Source: Paenibacillus_V sp046244365
GTDB lineage: Bacteria; Bacillota; Bacilli; Paenibacillales; NBRC-103111
Assembly: GCF_046244365.1 (NCBI RefSeq)
Contig: NZ_CP176395.1
Span: 7,998,001-8,062,000 of the forward strand
DNA length: 64,000 bases
Direction: 5' to 3'
Shown here in pieces: positions 59,917 to 64,000 of this stretch. Below the pieces are notes generated by a model, which had not been told where the DNA came from, ran no database searches, and saw nothing but the letters and a program-made list of their open reading frames with translations. A program made the translations under genes and the position numbers. The first letter of the stretch is position 1. Each line of letters starts with the position of its first letter.

Positions 59917-61596
59917 TTAACGGAGCGTCAGATGTTCGGCGATAGGCCCCAGCACCAGCACAGGCAGGAACGTCAGCGCCCCGATAATGAGGACAGTCCC
60001 GATCAGAATGCCCGTGAACAGCTTGTTATCCGTGCGAAACGTCCCGACCGTTTCCGGCACCCATTGCTTCTTGACCATCGAGCCGGCGACTGCCAGCAGG
60101 GCGATCATCGAGACGTATCGGCCGAACAGCATCACAAGCCCCGTCGAAATGTTCCAGAACTTCGTATTGTCCGCCAGCCCTTCGAAGCCCGAACCGTTAT
60201 TGGCGGCTGAAGACGTATATTCGTAGAGCACCTGAGAGATGCCGTGAAAGCCTGAATTCGTAATCGCGCCTTTGCCGAGGTCGGTCATGAAAGCCAGCGC
60301 CGTCGGAGCCAAAATAATGAAAGGATGCGCCAGAATGGCGATGGCGATCAGCTTCATTTCGCGCGCCTCGATTTTGCGCCCGAGAAATTCCGGTGTCCGG
60401 CCGACCATCAGCCCCGCCAAAAACACGCCGAGTATGGCGTACATCAGCATATTCACAAGCCCGACGCCTTTGCCGCCGAAAACGCAGTTGAGCATCATTT
60501 CGGCCATCGGCACAAGCCCTCCGAGCGGGGTCAGCGTGTCGTGCATGTTATTGACCGTGCCGGTCGTCGCCGCCGTCGTTACAGCCGTGAACAGGGCGGA
60601 TTGGGCGATGCCGAAGCGGACTTCCTTCCCCTCCATGCTGCCCTGAGACGCATCGATACCGAGTGCGTTCAACACCGGATTCCCTTGGCTTTCCGCATAG
60701 TACACAAGCGATAGGAACGAGAGGAACAAGAACATCATCGCGGAAAACACGACCCAGCCCTGCTTCTTGTTGCGGGCAAACAGCCCGTACGTGTAAGGAA
60801 GAGCGGCAGGCAGCATCCACATCGAGAGCATTTCGATCACGTTGGTTAACGGGCTCGGATTTTCGAACGGATGCGCTGAGTTAGCCCCAAAAAAGCCGCC
60901 GCCGTTCGTCCCCAAATGCTTGATCGATTCCAGCGAAGCGACAGGTCCGATCGCGATCGTCTGCGTCTCGCCCTCCAGCGTCGTAACGGTCAAATTCGGC
61001 TGCAGCGTTTGCGGCACCTTTAGTGCGACGAGAACTAGCGTAACGACGATCGCCAGCGGGAAGAATACGCGTGTATGGGCTTTAATGAAGTCTTCAAAAA
61101 AGTTGCCGACCGTCTTCCCTCTGCTCGTTATCCCGCGGACAAAGGCAATCGCAACGGAAAAGCCCGTAGCCGCCGAGGTGAACATCATCATCGTCATAAC
61201 GGCCATTTGCGAGAAATACGATACACCTGATTCGCCGCTATAGTGCTGCAGATTCGTATTCGTCATAAAGCTGATGACCGTGTTGAAGATGAGAGACGGC
61301 TCCATATTGCCGATCCCGTTCGGATTAAGCGGCAATCCGTTTTGCAGCCGAAGAATGATATAGCTGATCGCGACTAAGACGATATTCGTCAAAATAAAGC
61401 TGACCGCGTACGTTTTCCACGACATGCCGCCGCGGTTTTTTAGTCCGACGATCTTGAATATGACATTCTCGAACGGCCCGAAAACCTTGTCCGTGCGATT
61501 CGGTTCATTTGAAAATACGTGAAACAAATAGGTGCCCATCGGCTTAACCAGCAGCAGCAGAATGACGATCACCGCCGCTATTTGCAGTACTCCCAT
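59917..61596 (-). CDS. kdpA: potassium-transporting ATPase subunit A
   Basis: 559 residues from the ATG at 61596 with GAGGAGG upstream; residues encoded further upstream do not match the family. About ten helices. The selectivity-filter loops TNTNLQHYSGESG, LGTNGGGFFGANSAHPFENP, TTGTVNNMHD and SAANNGSGFEGL are all present, so it should be a working potassium channel subunit. Confidence 0.97.
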   Translation of the reverse strand: MGVLQIAAVIVILLLLVKPMGTYLFHVFSNEPNRTDKVFGPFENVIFKIVGLKNRGGMSWKTYAVSFILTNIVLVAISYIILRLQNGLPLNPNGIGNMEPSLIFNTVISFMTNTNLQHYSGESGVSYFSQMAVMTMMMFTSAATGFSVAIAFVRGITSRGKTVGNFFEDFIKAHTRVFFPLAIVVTLVLVALKVPQTLQPNLTVTTLEGETQTIAIGPVASLESIKHLGTNGGGFFGANSAHPFENPSPLTNVIEMLSMWMLPAALPYTYGLFARNKKQGWVVFSAMMFLFLSFLSLVYYAESQGNPVLNALGIDASQGSMEGKEVRFGIAQSALFTAVTTAATTGTVNNMHDTLTPLGGLVPMAEMMLNCVFGGKGVGLVNMLMYAILGVFLAGLMVGRTPEFLGRKIEAREMKLIAIAILAHPFIILAPTALAFMTDLGKGAITNSGFHGISQVLYEYTSSAANNGSGFEGLADNTKFWNISTGLVMLFGRYVSMIALLAVAGSMVKKQWVPETVGTFRTDNKLFTGILIGTVLIIGALTFLPVLVLGPIAEHLTLR

Positions 61597-61617
61597 TGCG
61601 ATTCCTCCTCTTTCATT

Positions 61618-61703
61618 CCCCAAAAAGTGAAGCGAAGCTTCGAAGCTTATTCCGATTACTTCCGAGGAGCCCCGGTTGTTCCCCAAAAAGTGAAGCGATG
61701 CTT
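61618..61703. repeat. 23-bp direct repeat in kdpF-kdpA gap
   Basis: CCCCAAAAAGTGAAGCGAA (61618) and CCCCAAAAAGTGAAGCGAT (61681), each followed by GCTT and 63 bp apart; only one of 23 positions differs. The space between holds CGAAGCTTCGAAGC. It may affect folding of the operon mRNA. Confidence 0.7.
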
Positions 61704-61710
61704 GACGGCG

Positions 61711-61788
61711 TTAAAATTTCTCCGGGTTAATTAACGCATAGATAAGATATACAAACAGGAATACCGTAAACACGTACACGAGTATCAC
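61711..61788 (-). CDS. kdpF: KdpF small membrane subunit
   Basis: 25 residues, GTG start at 61788, product VILVYVFTVFLFVYLIYALI then NPEKF, a single helix with the family's ending ALxxPEKF. KdpF stabilises the Kdp complex in the lipid bilayer. The GTG overlaps the stop of the preceding small ORF (GTGA), indicating coupled translation. Confidence 0.88.
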   Translation of the reverse strand: MILVYVFTVFLFVYLIYALINPEKF

Positions 61789-61895
61789 CGGCCATCGCCT
61801 CCCGTTTCATCGACTACCCGGCCGCACCAGGCGAGAAACCCGTAGAACAACAGGAACGTACCTGCCAACGTCAAAATCATGACCAGATCGAGCAT
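61785..61895 (-). CDS. 36-aa membrane peptide upstream of kdpF
   Basis: MLDLVMILTLAGTFLLFYGF then LAWCGRVVDETGGDGR, from an ATG at 61895 behind GGAGGGG. One helix with a charged C-terminal end. Overlaps kdpF by 4 bp. Short membrane peptides in this place are seen in some Bacillales kdp operons, but I know no function. Confidence 0.7.
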   Translation of the reverse strand: MLDLVMILTLAGTFLLFYGFLAWCGRVVDETGGDGR

Positions 61896-61936
61896 GCTTG
61901 CCCCTCCTTCTTCCTTCCAACCGTTTGGCGGCATCG

Positions 61937-62335
61937 CTACCGCATCAAGAACGACATTTCCTCTTGCCGGCTGTAGATGACATAGTCAGCGCCCAGCCCT
62001 TTATAGATGGCCCGCGGATTCGGGCTTTGCGTGATCACGTAAATCGGCTTCGACGTCCAGCTCCGGCAAACCTGAATATACCGGCAGCACAAGGGCAAGC
62101 TTTGTTCAAACAAAAAAACTTTGCCGATCGGCCAATCCGGCACTTGCCACGTATCAATCGCATTCGTATCGACCGTGCAGATTCGCTTAACGCCGATTCG
62201 CCGCATTCTGGCTTCTTCCGTCTCGTTATTTACCAGCGCCGCATAGGGGATTCCCTTCACTTCCAGCAGCCTGATCAAGCTTTCGCCGGCTTTGTTGGGC
62301 GCAGCGACGAGACAATATTCGATTTCCCGTTCCAT
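61937..62335 (-). CDS. Rossmann-like protein of the kdp operon (TrkA-N/RCK-like)
   Basis: 132 residues from the ATG at 62335 with GAGAGGAGA upstream. Alternating beta-strands and helices (EYCLVAAPNKAGESLIRLLE; GIPYAALVNNETEEARMRRI; KPIYVITQSPNPRAIYKG then LGADYVIYS). The order and the final NP...LGAD.VI pattern recall TrkA-N/RCK domains of potassium channel regulators, though the GxGxxG loop is not conserved. First gene after the two riboswitches. Likely a cytoplasmic regulator of the Kdp pump or its expression; this is an inference. Confidence 0.6.
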   Translation of the reverse strand: MEREIEYCLVAAPNKAGESLIRLLEVKGIPYAALVNNETEEARMRRIGVKRICTVDTNAIDTWQVPDWPIGKVFLFEQSLPLCCRYIQVCRSWTSKPIYVITQSPNPRAIYKGLGADYVIYSRQEEMSFLMR

Positions 62336-62470
62336 TCCCGTTCTCCTCTCGTTCATGCAAGAGAGGGCAACCTGTACTCCCAATAACGGTGCTGTCAGTC
62401 AAAGCGCATTCCGGGCTGGCAAACCCGCTTCTGCCGAACTCCTGAAAACGTCTTTCACAATTCCGCACAG

Positions 62471-62512
62471 CAAAAAGAAGCCCGGTTGAAGAGGACTCTT
62501 CTCGTGGCTTCT
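62471..62512 (-). terminator. riboswitch-linked terminator (gene-proximal)
   Basis: On the minus strand AGAAGCC ... GGGCTTCTTTTT with an inner GAAGAG/CTCTTC stem, about 135 bp before the first start codon. It is the presumed off-state hairpin of the riboswitch at 62568-62713. Confidence 0.82.
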
Positions 62513-62567
62513 AGCAAGCACGGCGAAATAACCGCACCCGTCACGATTCAGGTTGCCTCTCTCAATA

Positions 62568-62713
62568 CGCTTACGAGGTTAGCTGCCGGATTCGGGCGTG
62601 AGAGTCGCCCTACCTCTATCGTTATGGCATTCGCATAACTTATAGAGGATTCACCCCATGCGCCATTAAGGCGCGTCGGTTCCCCCGCTCCCCGGTATTC
62701 CGGGGACTCAGCG
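62568..62713 (-). ncRNA. c-di-AMP riboswitch (ydaO/yuaA class), gene-proximal
   Basis: On the minus strand, conserved blocks in order: CGCTGAGTC, a CCCCGG hairpin, GCGGGGGAACCGA, GGGGTGAATCC, AGGGCGACTCTCACGCCCGA, then ATCCGGCAGCTAACCTCGTA and AGCG. These are the two ligand pockets and closing stem of the ydaO class. Known members switch off genes for potassium uptake when c-di-AMP is high, which matches the kdp genes downstream. Confidence 0.95.
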
Positions 62714-62732
62714 TCTTTCCTTACGGTATAAG

Positions 62733-62766
62733 ACAATACAAAACCACAGGGATGGAATCCCTGTGG
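62733..62766 (-). terminator. riboswitch-linked terminator (upstream)
   Basis: CCACAGGGATTCCATCCCTG closes with TGG and is followed by TTTTGTATTGT on the minus strand. It lies directly after the upstream riboswitch (62848-63013), before the second one. Confidence 0.85.
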
Positions 62767-62847
62767 CCGTTTAGGCGATCACAAAGCTTCATCATCCTCT
62801 CTCCAAAAGCACGTCTGCGGACTTTCTCCGCTTCGTGTGCCAAACAA

Positions 62848-63013
62848 CGCTTGCGAGGTTAGCTGACGGATTCGGGCGGTGAGAGTCGCCCTACGTCCCG
62901 CAGCGCTCCATGGCGCCCTGCGGAACGATTCACCCCGTGCGGCGCATGCCCGGCTCTCACACCGGTTCGCGTGCCGCGATTGGTTCCCCCGTTTTCCTTG
63001 CGGAAATTCAGCG
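62848..63013 (-). ncRNA. c-di-AMP riboswitch (ydaO/yuaA class), upstream copy
   Basis: On the minus strand: CGCTGAATT, a short hairpin, ACGGGGGAACCAA, a longer variable stem, GGGGTGAATCG, AGGGCGACTCTCACCGCCCG, then AATCCGTCAGCTAACCTCGC and AAGCG. All conserved elements are present and the variable stems differ from the proximal copy, so it is not a very recent duplicate. Confidence 0.95.
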
Positions 63014-63373
63014 AATCAGAATTTGGAAACTGTATAAGTAAATCATGAATCGTATCTTACTCCCTGCTCTACGACCTGTAAAGCAACGCCGATGCCGAAA
63101 TTCGGCGCGCCGGCCCCGCGCGGGATTGCCCTATCCCCCTCAAACCATAAAATCTCCCATTATCACTGAATATCTCTTATTTCCTACGATTATCGTTATT
63201 ATCGCGAAAGATGAAGCAAAAGAGCTCCCAGCGCATGAAAAACGAACTTTCGGCCCGATGAAAGCGATACAATGGCGAATAGCCGTCTCACACGTCGTTT
63301 TCTCGCGATTGGAATACTTTACAAGCCATATTCGCTGCTGGTATCATTTCATGCTGCTTCGCGCAGATAGGGA
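63014..63373. other. intergenic region upstream of kdp leader
   Basis: The kdp promoter must lie here or close by on the minus strand; TATACA at about 63031-63036 is a possible -10 but has no good -35. No credible gene is seen; a 119-codon plus-strand frame at 63045 lacks a ribosome site and family features. Confidence 0.4.
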
Positions 63374-63456
63374 TACAAGAATAAACGCATTGCGGCGTCT
63401 TTAAAGCCAGACGTTACCGAGAAATCGAACAATTAGCGGAGGATATACTCTGAGAT
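63374..63456 (+). repeat. interspersed repeat, left module, copy 4
   Basis: CAAGAATAAACGCATTGCGG, GGCGTCTTTAAAGCC, CGTTACCGAGAAATCGAAC, then GCGGAGGATATACTCTGAG. Closest to copy 3 at 36537. Followed, as in copy 1, by the right module within 60 bp. Confidence 0.75.
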
Positions 63457-63509
63457 TTAAGAAAAACCTTCAGGAAAGTTCACCCTGTCGGTCCTTTTTG
63501 TGCGAAGCC

Positions 63510-63805
63510 TTACGTCTGCGCGTGGGAGAGGGGACGGGTATGGGATTCCAGCCGCTCTTGAAATCGTGTTTCATTGAATTGGTTTTACGGTAATAACACG
63601 ATTTCAAAGGCGGCCGCTGTCGCTCTTCCACCCCATACCCGTCCCCTCTTCTCACCTTTCCTGCTTTCTGTTACGCCTTGGTTCCCTACCGGTCTTCCAG
63701 CCGGTATTCATTGCCATGAACACCGCTGTCCTTGTCCAGACAGAACGTAGATGCGTGATTTGCCGCATTCACTTTCGATTTCATAGCCAAGCGGAACTGC
63801 AGTAC
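63510..63805 (+). repeat. interspersed repeat, right module, copy 2
   Basis: Matches 15818-16052 along its whole length, with a few substitutions, but has 68 extra bases at 63560-63627. The extra part carries inverted arms GAAATCGTGTT (63560) and AACACGATTTC (63595) and is flanked by direct CGCTCTT (63553 and 63621). Confidence 0.88.
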
Positions 63806-63884
63806 ACTACGTCTTATTCCGAAAAAACCAGTCAAAAGCGCAAAATAAGAGTCCTCCACGTCTTCTAAAATGAGCGTTTTGCCA
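63806..63884. other. short intergenic tail
   Basis: No gene or strong signal seen between the repeat and the terminator at 63885. Confidence 0.4.
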
Positions 63885-63925
63885 CCACGAAAAAACCGCC
63901 TAGCGCATGCGCTAGGCAGTTTCTT
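63885..63925 (-). terminator. intrinsic terminator of the partial gene at the window end
   Basis: On the minus strand CTGCCTAGCG-CATG-CGCTAGGCGG followed by TTTTTT, 10 bp beyond the stop at 63935. Confidence 0.88.
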
Positions 63926-63934
63926 TGCAAATCA

Positions 63935-64000
63935 CTATCGCGTGGTTACACGCTTTTGCGGCATATCGGGCAGTTCGTTGACCGAAACGACGCGGTTCGT
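63935..64000 (-). CDS. C-terminal end of an unidentified protein (partial)
   Basis: An open minus-strand frame enters from the right edge and stops with TAG at 63935; visible residues are TNRVVSVNELPDMPQKRVTT plus R. The terminator just downstream supports a real gene end. Too short to identify. Confidence 0.6.
   Translation of the reverse strand, partial: TNRVVSVNELPDMPQKRVTTR

Noticed and set aside
63045..63404. 119-codon plus-strand frame upstream of the kdp leader
   Set aside because: No ribosome site, biased composition and no recognisable features; it runs into the interspersed repeat.

Overview
The window looks like a chromosomal segment of a spore-forming, GC-rich Bacillales bacterium, most like Paenibacillaceae (Paenibacillus/Cohnella type). 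This is inferred from GerA-type germinant receptor genes, CotF-like coat proteins, strong GGAGG ribosome sites, several TTG/GTG starts, LplABC-type sugar transporters without their own ATPase, YesMN-type two-component systems, and ydaO-type c-di-AMP riboswitches. No rRNA, tRNA, CRISPR array or transposase gene was seen.

Layout. 1-16 kb is mixed housekeeping and sporulation: a gerA-like operon, an FAD amine-oxidase-like enzyme, two coat proteins, thrC with a DeoR regulator, mutY, an AraC regulator, two cytochrome c lipoproteins, acpS, a DoxX protein, a small Sm-like protein and nadE. Two tandem-repeat tracts (115-bp and 13-bp units) flank mutY.

16-49 kb is a polysaccharide-use region. On the minus strand, reading in transcription order, it holds: a very large heparinase II/III-like lyase; ABC transporter set 2 (two permeases, binding lipoprotein); a YesMN-type histidine kinase/response regulator; a dehydrogenase with ABC transporter set 1; an SDR oxidoreductase and an IlvD/Edd sugar-acid dehydratase; three paralogous right-handed beta-helix (polysaccharide lyase-like) proteins, two with Tat signals; and a regulator that fuses a GntR DNA-binding domain to a sugar-binding-protein domain. 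On the plus strand are a GH35-like beta-galactosidase and an AraC regulator. The lyase and GH35 genes diverge from a region whose two halves are mirror images: 28-bp operator, TATAAT, then a CcpA-type (cre-like) site in the same order and spacing. A plausible working model is outside cleavage by the lyases, import through the two ABC systems, and oxidation/dehydration of the resulting sugars or uronic acids inside the cell; the substrate cannot be told from sequence.

50-54.7 kb holds a bacilliredoxin, two membrane or acidic proteins of unclear role, an ion/arsenite-type permease behind a 500-bp leader, and a coat-like triple Sm-fold protein. 54.7-63 kb is a kdp potassium-uptake operon read on the minus strand. 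It starts with two complete c-di-AMP riboswitches in series, each followed by its own intrinsic terminator, then a small Rossmann-like protein, a 36-aa membrane peptide, kdpF, kdpA, kdpB, kdpC, and a 777-aa protein made of two KdpD input regions in tandem with no histidine kinase. This kdp arrangement is the most interesting item in the window. An interspersed non-coding repeat family occurs at 15.7, 20.0, 36.5 and 63.4 kb, always in the same orientation.
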